From the NCBI GenBank assembly GCA_028023455.1, contig JAQFVV010000072.1, forward strand, positions 1,324,501-1,388,500: a stretch of 64,000 bases of DNA, written 5' to 3'. A program made the position numbers and the translations under genes. How positions within the stretch are numbered: position 1 is the first letter of the stretch; each line of letters starts with the position of its first letter. The notes beneath the pieces are model-generated. The model had not been told where the DNA came from and made no database searches. It saw only the letters and a list, made by a program, of their open reading frames with translations. Shown piece by piece: positions 12,716-27,722 of the stretch. Source of the DNA: Epiperipatus broadwayi. Its lineage: Eukaryota > Onychophora > Udeonychophora > Euonychophora > Peripatidae.

Positions 12716-12732
12716 TAATGTGATTACAGTAT

Positions 12733-14460
12733 ATTAACTCATACTTGAAATGTGATATATATTAAGGGGAAAATAAAATGCTTTAGTACCATATTAATAT
12801 TTAGTTTTCATTAGCATATAATTGAAATCAAAATGTTGGCATTCAGGCTGGCTACATTTTTCATGTTTAACATATAATATTAAAATCTTATTTTAATTTA
12901 CATTAAATCTTAAAACAAAATTGTTAAAGCAATCAATTAAAAAAAACATTGGGCTTTACATAGCTCAGGTGCAGTCTGCAATAAATATAACAATCAAATA
13001 AAGTGATGAAATTGTAAATAAAATGTTACTCTATATTGGTTTAATTGCTAAAATAAATAACCTATACTTAATATTAAAAAAAAGTATTTGTTAAGAGATA
13101 AATAAAAAATACAATTAGATTAATCTTTTTATTTTATCCTGATTACATAAATATATATAACAAATGACATGTATTAATCAAATTTGTAATATTTTATGTA
13201 ATATGTAGGAATCAATGAGATGATAGGCAAAACATTATTAATATTATAAAGCTTTTGATCTTAAACACTTTACAGAATATTTATAAATAGTTCAGCATCT
13301 CTATATGAGTGTAATTTTTCCAATCCCCATTAAGATGTGGTGTGTAAATCCAATAAGTAAATTAATCCCATTTTTGTTACAGAATGCTTTAATTGCTTCC
13401 TCTCCCATTGGTGAGACACAGTATAAATATGATCTTGTTTATCTTATAAAAATTAAGTCCATAACTTATTACAAAACTTTACTATAATATAAATTAAACT
13501 CTATAGTAAAATTGTAATAGTTTCATGCATTAAATAATATTAATACATGAAATTAAAATCTTGATATTTGCTGAAGAATTACAAAAAATTTTGTATTTTG
13601 TCCTATAAAAATTTATATATCAGACAATTGATTCCTGGTCACATATTAATATTTGTCAAAGAATTTATTCTAGGTTTCATTCTAGTCACTTATAAAATAT
13701 CCTACAAAATTTTGATCACTTAAATTTATAATAAAATAGTAGATAAAACTATAAATCTAAACTGATAGCATATGGTCAAAATGTTTTTAAAAACCTACTA
13801 ATACCATTTAATGCATGATAAATATTTTATGTAAAGATTCAGATAAGATTCTCTAGATGAGGTATGAATCCCATCATCAATTTTAATACACACAAGTATT
13901 AACTTCTTGAATTAATGGTTAAATTACTGAGGTCAAAATGCTTATATCAAGACACTGACTGCAAATGCATCATTTATAAAACTGACCCCATGATCACATA
14001 TGGAATTTTTTTTTTTTTTAATATGTAATAGCCATTAATAAAACAATGTTTTTAAAATGAAAATTATTTGTAAGATGCCCAAATAATTTTTGTCCAAGTT
14101 ATTACATTTCTGTTTTTACACCAGAAAAAATAACTTTGTTCTAATTGCTTCATGTTATATTTATGACCCATATTGACAGGTTACAAAAAAGCATTTCCAT
14201 TTTACCTGACCGAAGAGACATTTTTGTTTCTTTCCCAAGAAGGATTTCAATATGTAAATCTTTAGATCTTGAGTCTGCCGCTATCCCACTTTTAAAATTA
14301 CATATGATTTATTTACGTTTAATTACCAATACATTTAATAGCATAATTAGTTGCAACAAGGCCTTAAATTCAATGTTCACAAATCATTTGTCTGTTTTTA
14401 CTAATAATCGAATGTACTTAGAAATGTATAAATAAAGTTTGAATTTTTCTAAAAATATTC
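12733..14460. other. AT-rich non-coding DNA
   Basis: The first part (to about 13010) contains decayed host-repeat sequence. Beyond it nothing is recognisable. A 96-codon frame at 14145-14435 matches no domain I know and sits in ordinary composition. Confidence 0.5.
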
Positions 14461-14735
14461 ACCACTTTAAGTAGACAATGGAAATATTACAATATATAAC
14501 TACAAAAAAAGATGATAATAGATGGACAACTGAAATCTTAAACTGGATTTCAAGAGATAGTAAAAGGCCCAGAAAGAGACCACATGTGAGATGGATAGAT
14601 GAAATAAGAAAATGTGCAGGGGTGATGTGGAGAAGTGAAGCTAAAGATTGGAGAAGATGGACTGAACTTGGAGAGATCTTTATCCTGCAGTGGATTGATA
14701 ATGGTTGATGATGATGATGATGAAAATGCAATCAA
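14461..14735 (+). pseudogene. 3' end of an RTE-like LINE
   Basis: The open stretch 14478-14708 reads DDNRWTTEILNW... then KRPRKRPHVRWIDEIRKCAG ... W...LGEIFILQWIDNG and a stop. This is the familiar C-terminal tail of LINE endonuclease-reverse transcriptases (R-W-x-D-[DE]-I-R-K-x-A-G, then QQW-like end). It is followed at once by GATGATGATGATGA (about 14707-14722), a microsatellite terminus usual for RTE-type elements. The sequence upstream of 14461 does not continue the RT, so this is a 5'-truncated copy. It shares the E-A-x-x-W-R-x end with the relic at 6300-7960, so both belong to one family. The clade is inferred from motif memory only. Confidence 0.75.
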
Positions 14736-16299
14736 CACAAATTTTCAAACAATCATCTGTAAACATAGTAAAATTCCCATTATATAAAATAAAAATAATT
14801 TATTGCTTAGGAATTCACACGTACCATAACTAACAGAAATAAATTGTGATTCATAGATCGTGAACTCTTAACTTCACCTATTTTACCACTGCATTAAATA
14901 AATCAGGGTATCAGTTGTACTAAATACATATTTATGAGATAACTTGTAGTACTGTTATAATTTATTTCATATTTGATAATCGAATAATAATATCCATTAC
15001 ATTTTTTTAAACATTTCCATTAAAAATAAATCAATAAAAAATTACCCTAAAATCAAAGTATTATTTTAATTTGAAGTAAACAATTATTTGATATTCAATG
15101 TTTTTGCGCTTCGGTAAGAAATTGTACACTTTTGTTTTGAAAAACAAAAAAATAAACAACCATCTGTTACTTTCATTTATCAGAGCTCTATAATTTCTTA
15201 GAAAATTAATATGTTCATTTTTTTATGAATTTTTTAAAAAAAGTATTTTAATTTAAAAAAAGTAATTCAGAAAAAATCAAATTACGTTTTTTTAAAATGA
15301 ATAATCCTTGATTTCTGAACTATATATTACTTTCTATTATTAAAAATTGTTGCTATTAAACCTGTTAAACACTAATATCACCAAAGTATAATTTAGACTT
15401 TCTGTTTAAAAATAATAATAAAAATACACGGTTGCTGTTACAGATAGAGACAATAATATTTTATATAATATTAACAAATAAATAATATATAAATGCCCAG
15501 CGCTTTCAACCCCAAGTCTTTATCAAGACAATAAACTGTATAAAAATGTTTTCGTTAAGTCTGTCAATAATTTTACAATAATAAATTCTCCTCAAATTTA
15601 ATTACTTATAAACTAATCTAATATATAAAAACTAATTATTTATAGATTATTTTTATCTTTTAGGTTGAACAATTTATATATATCAGAAATGAATCCTTGA
15701 CATCGCAGAACCCAATTTACAGCAAATTATTATTTTTCATTCCTACACGTGTTAGCAACTATTAAAAAAACAGAAAATACCATCAGAATAGTTAATTGTT
15801 AGGTAGTGAATTTTTTTTTTTAAAAAAATATTTTCATTCTATTACCCAGATAAAAATAAGTGGATATATAAAAACCATCATATGTATATCTATTTGTGTT
15901 ATTTATAAGGGAAGATATTAAATTTCTTTGTCGCTCCTTGAAATTGTTTTAGCTCCATTCTGAGTTTGAATTAGTATGGCAGGATAATGCATTAGCAAGT
16001 ACATTTGTATATTTTTCTTCTTCTTCTTCTTTTTCCTATGTATTGTGTTTAAGGAAGTTGTAAATGGTATAATACATTTGTATAATTAATAATATTAATT
16101 TCTTTTATAGTTAAAAGTCTGATATGCATTTTTAATGACTCAAATACCTTAGAATTTCATATATTTGTAACATCAGAAGATGTATTTGTCTCAAGATTTA
16201 TAATGATGCCATTTTTACCTATGTTGGATTATTTCTATTATTTATTGAATTGTTAAATATTTTTAGGGAAATTCAAACTTTACATATTTTCAAATATAT
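14736..16299. other. AT-rich DNA with a PLE-like signature
   Basis: Mostly unrecognisable. On the minus strand at about 15495-15535 lies a PLE-type signature (TTGATAAAGACTTGGGGTTG followed by AAAGCGCTGGG) with the self-complementary hexamer AGCGCT directly after GAA. A CTT microsatellite lies at 16016-16032. Confidence 0.45.
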
Positions 16300-16960
16300 T
16301 TAATAGTTAATAATAATAATACCCAGATTAATAAAAAAGCACAATATTTTGAATGATATTTTTCTTCGCTCTGCATTGCTGGCCTCTTTAAACGACAGTC
16401 TAGCACCAAGAGTGAATAAGTGATCTTTATATTTATGAATATTCAATTTAATGTAACACTCTAAACAACTAAACATTCTGCCAAAGGCAATAATCAGTAG
16501 ACATTTCATATACTTCTCTAAGAAAACTCTCCTGTCTTCTCCATTTTTCTTTTAAGAGCAATGTTAAAGAGCGTTTTCCAAACATTATGGATTACCATAC
16601 TAGATTGATTTATTAGACTATTTACCTTGTGAGCAGCTAGCTACTTTAAGTTTTCTTCTGCTGAATATACTTGTACTTTCTCAATAGAATTCATATTTGT
16701 TAGTGCATACACAATCTTCCCACTTTAAACCCCATCTGTTTTCTTCTCTTATCATTGTTTTGTATTTGGATTTTTATTATTTTTCAAAAGAGTGGCCTAG
16801 TTTCACTAATGTATGTCATTTCATGATTACACAGAATTTCATCTATGCAGTTCTTGATTTTGCTTGAAGTAGTCTTTTCATAAAGACAACAAAATTTTTT
16901 GTTCTTGTTCTATTGTGAATTGAATTTAAAAAGATGTACTATCGATATGTGTCTAGAATG
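16300..16960 (-). pseudogene. Penelope-like element GIY-YIG endonuclease relic
   Basis: On the minus strand around 16805-16850 a frame reads IDEILCNHEMTYIS, followed after one dropped residue by ETRPLF. This matches the endonuclease core of PLEs (I-x-C ... M-T-Y-I-G-E-T-x-R-P-L) with the second G replaced. Downstream on the same strand WEDCVCTNKYEFY and a K/R-rich tail (SIFSRRKL) match the C-terminal segment of such proteins. Several stops and frameshifts are present and no RT is attached. It is a different subfamily from the copies at 51-53 kb. Confidence 0.5.
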
Positions 16961-19900
16961 TTTATAATAGTGCTTCATTGTGCACCCTAAATGTATTACT
17001 GAAATAATGAAATCAAATGTTTGGTGAAAGTGAAATAATATTTATGACTTTCACATAAATGTTGCTCTCCAGAAGTAAAAGCGATAAATCCATAGCCATA
17101 TCCTGATTTCAGTGAAAGATGTTCATGTTATAGTAAAAGAATGCTGCAATTATGTAGAAACTGAGGTTCCACTATATTACCAATAGGATGAATTATTTTA
17201 GATATCATCCTCATTTAAGTTTTTTCTTACAATATACATTGCACAATGTTGAGAACATGTGTGAACAAACTTTTTATTAAGATGTCAATTTTTTCTATTT
17301 TCATGTTCTTGATCAATTCCACAGCATGCTAGCAATTTCATCAAAAATAATTAGAAGAACACAAAACAATGACCAATTAAAAAAACATAGATATGACTCA
17401 AGTAGTAGTAGTTCAAGCATATACCAATGAATCATTGGCAGAAGCAACCACTTGAAAATTAATAGGACCATTTTAACTCCAAGACAAAAAATAATAGCAA
17501 TTCATTAGAGATAAGTTTTGTGAAGAATATATACACCAATTTGTAAGCCACAAACACCTACATCCCTATATAAATAATGGTAGTTCATTATTATGTTTAT
17601 TTTATATTTTGGAATGCTGTCTTTTAACTTTTTCTGCAGCAATTTTTTTTTCTAAAATACTTCAAACTCTGCAATGTACAATCTGATGCTACATTTTCCC
17701 AATGAAATCGATCAATACAGCACTTTTTCAGAATGTCTTTAAAATAATTAGTATAAGCAAGTTCTATCTCTGATAAAAACCATGCTTAAATTTATCATTA
17801 AATATCATTTAGAAAGTTGTATATTATTCGTTTCACATGACCAATCAAATAATGACGTGACTTTACAATAGAGGGCTCTGTAGATTATTGGTTTTATGAG
17901 AGATTCTTGACTTCCTTTAAGAAGAAGCTACAGTACATCACATCGCATGCTGGGTTTGGAAAAAGATAAGGGGGATTTAGATATAAAGGCTTGACAAAGA
18001 TTATGTTGTGGAAATGGGATGGAGCAGAATATGGAAAAACTTAGACTGGGGAATGTAAAATTAAGTAGCTAATAAGTTTTTCTTGGTATAATTGCTGAGA
18101 GATTCTTGACTTCGTTAAAGAAGAAGTTACAGTACACCACATCATATCACATCAGTTAAAGAACATTTTAATATATTACAGAACATCCGCAAATGGATTT
18201 TTTCAAATGCCTTTACATTATTTCAATGAATGTATCCCTCCTCTATACAATATAATTAAAATCCAGTTGTATATATACAGATAATTTAATTGTTCCAATT
18301 GTTTCACTATCATGAAAACCTCCATGTTTTAACTTATTAAAAGTAACAGTAGCACATTAAAATCTATGCTACGCATCAACATCTAAATCGAGCTTCCTAC
18401 TTAAAAAGCTATAAAAATATTTAAATGATGTTAATAACCCATACAAGCTAAAAACTGCAGAACATTTTTCTTCTCTCATTAGCTAATGAAGAACAAAATT
18501 CATTTAGGAATTTTTTTTATTGTTTGATTAATTAAGTTTGGCTTGAATGGCAGATTATATTTTTAATATGCTAATCTATCTTTGTATTGTTACATCAGCT
18601 AGAATACTGAAATACCTTTAAAAACTTATTGTGAAATAAGATATTAGATGTTATATAATATTTAACTTCTAAATTATGATAATATAAGAGCACAATATCA
18701 ATTTCAAGAAAACTTTGTTGACTAATTCTATCAACTCCTTAAAAATAACTAAGAATAAATTAGAATTAGTTAAAACATTATTTATATAAAGCAGACTTTG
18801 TTCACATATATATATATATATTGTACCTAACTGAAGTGTCACTTAGTTCCAAGAGGTAATCAAGGTTATCTTAGCTTAACCTTTTGTTTAAAATTTCAGA
18901 TATAAAAAAATAATGATGATAAAAACGGAAATTAACTTAGTTAATTATTAAAATAGGATAATCTAAATATTTTTAATAATATTAATTGGTTTGATAAGGG
19001 ATGTTAGGTAATAATTTAACATAAGCAAATGTTAAATTATTATAATTGTGAATTGATAAATAGTATTAAATGTATTATAAAATAACTACTGTATAATCTA
19101 TTCTAATGTTTAAAGAATAATAATAAGATATTATTATTAAGTTGGAATAAGTAATTAATAAATTTTAAAAAAGAAATGATATGTAAGTTTTTATTAAAAG
19201 GAAATAAGAATATTTGTTATTAGTTTTGTAGTTTAGCATTATAGTTATAAAAGTTAGTTAGATTAAATAATCGTTAACATTTTATTGTTATAATTCTAAA
19301 ATAATTTTAAACAGTTAAAGTAAGGCCAGATGTATGTGAGAATATGTGCATGCATAGACATGGAAACATAAGAATAAAAAAATAATTTAACTCCCATATT
19401 GTTTAAAATAAGTAAATAAAGCAAATGTGTGGATAAAATTATTTTTAACAAAATATTTAAGGGTTTAATAAAGGGTATAACTTTAAATTTTATATTTCTT
19501 ACTATTGTGTTGTATAAAATATAAAAAAAAAGTTGCATAATATTTGTAATGTTAAAATTTTGACTTTGCAGCTGAAGGTCACGTGGTATGGGAAAATTAT
19601 ATTGATTACGTCAGTAGATTGATTCCACAGCTGGTTTGTCAGAATATTAAAATTTAATAAAAAATAATTTTTATTGGTTTTTAAATGAATTGTAGGTGGA
19701 TGAAAAATTGTGAGATAAAATGGAAATTGAGGGACCATCCAGGGGCTGATCTTGTTTTGATTCAACTGGTGCTGGATCTTAAAATTTTGTTAATAAAAGT
19801 AATTTTGTTAAAAAAAAACTTGATATTTCTAAAAAAATACAAGTATGTTTAAAATATTTAAAATCGTCCTGTAGTGATGGAGGGCTAAAAGAAAGGTAAT

Positions 19901-22900
19901 CCATTTTTCTGACAATTTGAATTTCAGTCGAGGCATAGAAATTATAGTAAAAAAATGTCTAAAGTAAATGAAGCATCTCACATATTATATGACTTTAACT
20001 TGTTTAATTTTCTTTACTTGGAAATAAGGTTAAGGAACAAACTATTAATCATTTCCATAGATAAGCGTTCGGTTGTATTAAACTATTTTGAAAATAAAAT
20101 GCTAATCATTTTTCCTGTTAGATTAAAAGTATATGTAAAAAAAAAAAAAAAAATTTTTTTTTAAAAGTTTAAAAAGAATATTGCTGCTATGTTCGATTAC
20201 AGTGAAACTATAAAGAATGATTTTTTTTTTTAAAAAAAGGAAAAGTTATTACTTATATCTTGACATATATGAAAATGATTTGTTTAGCTAAATGCAAACA
20301 GATAATATATACATTTTAAAGGATAATTATTATTTACACAATAAAAAAGGACACGTATTTGGAAATAAAACTTTAAAGCAATTTGTAAGGATTAATAATA
20401 AATTTATAGTTATTGGGTACATTATAAATGGTCATACTTGCCAGTATTTAAAAATAACTTTACGGCATTAATTATAGCATATAAACGGAGAAATGTCTTG
20501 AACAGTAAAAAATTTTTACTCTCATATTTAAAAGTAAGCAAAGGAAATTAATTTTAAAAATAAATACGTCTTGGAATATTATTAGGAAAAGTACTTAAGA
20601 AAAACTATATTTCAAAAGAAGCATTTTCTTTAAAAGAGGATAAAGAACTTCAGATAGAAAGATATTCTTATTATTATAATATGCAAGTTTGAACTCGGGA
20701 TCCTATTAATAAATTCAAGTGTGTTCAGCTGAAGAATTTATCTTGTTTCATGCCGGCTTAATCTTATTATTTAAGTTTTTTTTTTCTTTTTTTTTAAATT
20801 GTTTTTTTAAAAAAAAGTATTATTAAGGAACTATTGAACATTTTTGTTTGAAAATCATTGCCATGTGTATAAATGTATTAATTGAAGCTTTGAATTCAGA
20901 TAAATATCTTAACCTGGATAAATTGTCTACATGTTATAAAATGGAAAAATCATTACGGAGCCGAAATATGAACTTGAGTTAATGTATTTTTTTTTTTTTT
21001 ATGGTCTGCACTATTGGTTTAAAAAAACCATAAAGATATTTATGCTATTAATTTTTTTTGTAACACTTTTGCATAAATATACAGGTAAACTAGGGTTATA
21101 ATTTTAAAACAAAATAGGTTTATTTGAATGAGCAAATGTTTTTTGCCATTCTTAAGTAGATTTAGTTTATTTATCAAACATTACCCTAGCTAGTTTCTAT
21201 TTAATAATTTTATTATAGAGATTTAAATATCACAGTCTTATTTTCATATAAATGGGATGTTTTACTAAATTTTTATTTTAAATTTACTAAGGAAGTTTAT
21301 CAGAGAATATCCATTCATCTGTTTTATGAATGTTATATTAATAATAACTACAAATATTTTATATTCATCGAGAAGTAAATATTCTTGCATTTAATTTACA
21401 ATTTTAAAAGTCCACTAGTTACTTACTATATTTTAGCATTTAATATTTTGTTATGTGTGCATTGTGCCTTGCCTAGAATTTTATATGCATTTAATTTCAA
21501 AGTATTTTCTACAGTAGTCAGTTGACACATAGTTTGCTTTGTTGGTTCGAACATTGGACATACGTTTTGTATTTTAAACTTCTTAGGAATAACATGGTTA
21601 ATTTAGGTGAAGTATATATCTTGCTATTAGTTAGTATTTGTTAGCCTCAAGAGTTAGGCTTAGTTTATAATTTTTGAATATGCTTTATGGAGTAGAGAAA
21701 ATCCTCCATCCTTATTGTATTGTACTTCCATGATTTGATAGTGCTTGTCCCCAAAAAGAGGGTATTGTATATTTCAGTGATGATGATCACATTTATAAGC
21801 ATTGGAAATCCCATGAGAGGATTGTGCTTTTCTGGTGTGTGTTCCTGTTCCCAGATGTACTGTATATAAATTCCAGACATCTTAATTTTGCCCCATAGTT
21901 AGGTATTTTGGAAACCACCACATTCTTTTCCAGCTCTGAGGAGCCTAGTATTTTTATATTTTTTTTGCCTATCATTCATGATGACTTAATGCTAATTCCA
22001 CCATAGTAGGTGATGTTGCATTTGTTTTAGATTTGTGATGACAAGATATGCTTGTTTGAGGAAATGTATTTATTTCTTCAGGTAGTTGTAGCTAATTTAA
22101 GGCTCATAGGTATATCAATGTTTGAATTGTGTTGCTATGATAATTTTATCATGCACAAGCTAACCAACAATAAGTTATATTTATTTTAAAGTATGTTAAA
22201 TATGCATATGGTATAAGTGGCAATTCACACATGCTAATTTAATATTTTCATCCAGAATTTCGCCGCTGTATTTGTAAGTCTGTTACATCATTATCTTTAA
22301 AACATTGAGGGAATAATTTTATGTGGACTAAAGTTATTTTAAAAAAAAGTATAACTGATCCCTGATGAATGATTGCCCCATACACTTAATTTAGTCTAAT
22401 TTTAATACTAGTTTAATCTGATTTAAACATATATCTAGCTATGATATTATTTATATCCGTGAAACTAGTGATAATATTTTTCAAAACTATTGCTGAATAT
22501 GCTTATTCGAACTTAGTGTTTGTTAGGTTTAGGAGTATAAAATTAAGCTTAGGGTTTTTTCAATATAAACCTAGTTCTGTGTGTTATTCTGATTATTAGA
22601 TGACACAATAATGGTATAAATTAGTCTAATAAAGAAGAATAGTAGTGTGCTTATTAAGTGCATATGATAATTAAAATTTAAGGCATTTTTTTTTTGATAA
22701 AAATCTAATTATTAAAAGAAAGTAATATTGAATAACCTTTGTCGGTTATTAAGTGTATTAATGTAAGTTAAATAAAACTGTTAAGAGTCCAAATACTTAT
22801 ATTAAATCTTAGTGCGATATTGGCTCTGTTTGTATTCTACTACATTTGTAAACATGTCTTCTCATTATTAATAAATCAAATTATTATTATTTCAAAAGTT

Positions 22901-23900
22901 TTGTTTTGTTTGTTTTGCTTTTATATGAGAATATATTATTGTCTTGGGTTCCAAGTTCACAAAATCTTAAAATGTAAAAGTTATTGAATCTTCAATTCAG
23001 AAATTTACAAGTATATTCTAAGTTAATTAAATATAGTTGATATTGTCTTGAAAATTAAAAAGCTATGTTAAAGTAAATGATTCTCATATTGAATCACAAA
23101 TACAGAGAATTGCATTATAGCAGATACTTAATTAAATACTTAGTTAAAAGTTTATTTTTTTAAAATTATCAGTATATCTTTCAGACTAAAGATTATGCAA
23201 TATCAGATTAACAATATTAGTACTTCAGAAGAATATTTTAATTAATATTATTTTAAAAGCTGCACCTTATCTTATATTCACTGCACATCATCTATCATCA
23301 TCTTAAATCTGATATATTTAAAGAATTCTAATTCATTTGCATTTGAGATCTTTAGTGGTTGTCTGTGAGTATGGAAAGGCATTAAAAGTACCCTTGCTCT
23401 TTTCTCTGCTCAAGTAATATCTTAGATAATAGGCCATTATTAGTTAAATTTAAATTGATTCATTAAATTTTGTGAATTAATATTTGTTTTGTTTATTATT
23501 TTAAGATTGAACAAATTATAATTATTTTATGGTCAGCTAAGATGTCATTTATTTATTAATCACAGTAATTCTTTATTAGGCAACTTAACTTAAACTTTAA
23601 TTTTATACAAGAGTGTTAGTTTTAAAATCCCTGAGGTTATTTACTCTTGTTGTTTTAGTAAATATAATTCTGTAAGATAATATTTTAAAGCAAAGCATCA
23701 TAGGTCTTATTCAGAGAGTGTATAATCTATTGGTATGACTAATATGGTAAGCATTGATTAGTGATTTTAGATAATCTTTTGTATGGTTTATTAAAATATC
23801 AATATGCTGTAGTAGTTATAGTTCATCAGTATTGGATTTGACCTTCATTTGATTATACATCTCTGGATCATCATCTCTTTTCTTTAAATTTATTGTAACC
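16961..23900. other. AT-rich non-coding DNA
   Basis: No gene is seen. A 49-bp direct repeat (17897-17945 and 18096-18144, GAGAGATTCTTGACTTC...) flanks about 150 bp of purine-rich sequence. Short (TA)n lies at 18808-18824, and A/T homopolymers at 20130-20165 and 20755-20820. The strand composition from about 21400 to 22700 is noticeably G/T-rich over A/C but carries no coding signal. Confidence 0.55.
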
Positions 23901-23919
23901 CCACTGAGCCGAGTCATTT

Positions 23920-24345
23920 AGAGTCTCTCATTTATATTTTATTTCATTTCAATTTTATTCCACTTCTTTTCATGTCATTTCTCATATCTTTCTATCATCT
24001 CAGTCATTTAAAACATTCATTAAGAGTTTCTTCTATCATCTCATTTCATTTCTCTCTCCTTTATTCCATCTTCTTCTTATATCTCTCTTTCATATCTTTC
24101 AATCACCTAATTTCTTTTCTCTCCATTACATATATCATTTCTATTACTTTTCCCCATTTCTTTTCCTCCTCAATTCTTTTCTTTTCCATCATTTGCCCTT
24201 ACCATTATCATTATATCTTCATTTCATTATTAGTATTATAGTTCTCTTTCTCTTTCTTTCTCACACCCCTCTCCCATTTCATTATTAGCATTTTCTTTTT
24301 CTCTCTCTCTTTTCTCTTTCTCACACTCCTCTTTCATTCTAGTAG
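23920..24345 (+). repeat. Polypyrimidine (CT-rich) tract
   Basis: About 420 bases in which the plus strand is almost purely T and C, built from variants of CATTTC, TCTTTC and CTCTTT. It ends in (CT)n near 24299-24310. The apparent 89-codon frame inside it is a by-product of the composition. Such tracts can form triplex DNA and stall replication. No transcription unit is evident. Confidence 0.8.
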
Positions 24346-24347
24346 GT

Positions 24348-24436
24348 TACAATTTTATATATATATATATATTGTAATGGACAGTAGGCATACAATTTTA
24401 TATATATATATATATTGTAATGGACAGTAGGCATAC
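24348..24436 (+). repeat. 43-45-bp tandem duplication with (TA)n core
   Basis: Two adjacent copies beginning TACAATTTTATATATATA and ending GTAATGGACAGTAGGCA, nearly identical apart from the TA count. Confidence 0.85.
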
Positions 24437-27170
<2,734 letters not shown>

Positions 27171-27174
27171 AAGC

Positions 27175-27255
27175 ATTGGTGGTCGATAGGTCAGCACAGC
27201 TGCTTTACAAGCAGTTGTCCTGGGTTATCGGGTTCACTTCCCGGCTGATACTATG
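27175..27255 (+). repeat. tRNA-derived SINE head (copy 1)
   Basis: The block GGTGGTCGATAGGTCAGCAC matches an A-box region, CTGCTTTACAAGCAG forms an anticodon-like stem-loop, and GGGTTCACTTCCCGG is a B-box with paired flanks. The acceptor stem is missing and the sequence runs into an A-run, so it is a SINE head and not a working tRNA. Related copies at 30622, 41157 and 41780 lie on the minus strand. Confidence 0.7.
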
Positions 27256-27474
27256 ATGCATGAGAAAAAAAAATTAACATTACAAATTTTTTTAAATCTA
27301 ATATCCCATATTATTATTCTGTAGAATATTAAATATTTGAAATACAGGCACTCTTCATAGGGAGCCTAATTATAAATATAGGGGATTTAACTCAGACTTT
27401 CAAGCACCTACTAACTATCCACACTATCTCATACAACTGACACACATGACCACATACATGTAGAAAAGATAAAT

Positions 27475-27529
27475 AATCACCAATATCTGTATTTCATGCT
27501 AAACCAGCACTCATCAGTTGGTCCAGATT
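27475..27529 (-). ncRNA. Type I hammerhead ribozyme (family A)
   Basis: The minus strand carries AATC, CCAA, core CTGATGA, GTGCT/AGCAT stem II around GGTTT, GAA, stem III ATACAGAT, cleavage A, TTGG, GATT. All core bases are intact and both stem I pairs are perfect. Stem III has one mismatch to self-complementarity. Confidence 0.82.
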
Positions 27530-27588
27530 ATCATCTCACAAGCACATATATAACTGAGTACTGATTATGTATATGTGTGGGAGATGAT

Positions 27589-27643
27589 AATCTGGACCAA
27601 CTGATGAGTGCTGGTTTAGCATGAAATACAGATATTGGTGATC
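27589..27643 (+). ncRNA. Type I hammerhead ribozyme (family A)
   Basis: Plus-strand mirror of 27475-27529 with the same core and stem II. The outermost stem I pair reads AATC against GATC, so one pair is lost. Core CTGATGA and GAA are intact. Confidence 0.78.
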
Positions 27644-27722
27644 ATTTATCTTTTGTACATGTATGTGGTCATGTGTATAAGTGGTATGAGATAGTATGGA
27701 TAGTTGAAAGTAATGAATATTA

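Larger units (their letters stand above)
8900..13010. repeat. Decayed host repeat array that received later insertions
   Basis: Related blocks recur in the same orientation. The phrase around CAGCTGCAGAAAC appears near 8930, 9196 and 10208, which are about 260 bases apart once the insert at 9411-10153 is removed. The phrases around AAATATTATATTTAATA, TTGTTAAAGCAATCAATT and TTAAAATGTTTTGTTTAATTTA recur near 9100, 9390, 10154, 10430, 12180 and 12920. The array was later split by the hammerhead composite, the inverted satellite and a family-B foldback. No coding potential. Confidence 0.5.
27340..27722. mobile_element. Family-A hammerhead inverted dimer
   Basis: Two mirror halves meet near 27560. 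Each half reads from ACTATCCACACTATCTCATAC-type sequence into a hammerhead (27475-27529 minus, 27589-27643 plus). The left end also carries TATAGGGGATTTAACTCAGA, matching the terminal repeat of the copy at 58081. A short GAATATTA occurs at both edges (27324-27331 and 27715-27722), but I do not consider the duplication proven. Marker sequences between ribozyme and end are shared with the 9.4 and 58 kb copies. Confidence 0.8.

Noticed and set aside
14145-14435. 96-codon plus-strand frame
   Set aside because: No recognisable domain, no promoter, splice or polyadenylation context. The length is within chance for this window.
14459-14731. Minus-strand frame with a histidine run
   Set aside because: It is antisense to the LINE 3' end, and the histidines come from the GATGAT microsatellite.
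23972-24241. 89-codon open frame
   Set aside because: It lies wholly inside the pyrimidine tract, and the S/F/L/I-only composition reflects that.
27175-27255. Functional tRNA gene
   Set aside because: A-box, anticodon arm and B-box are recognisable, but there is no paired acceptor stem and related copies recur as repeats. Called a SINE instead.
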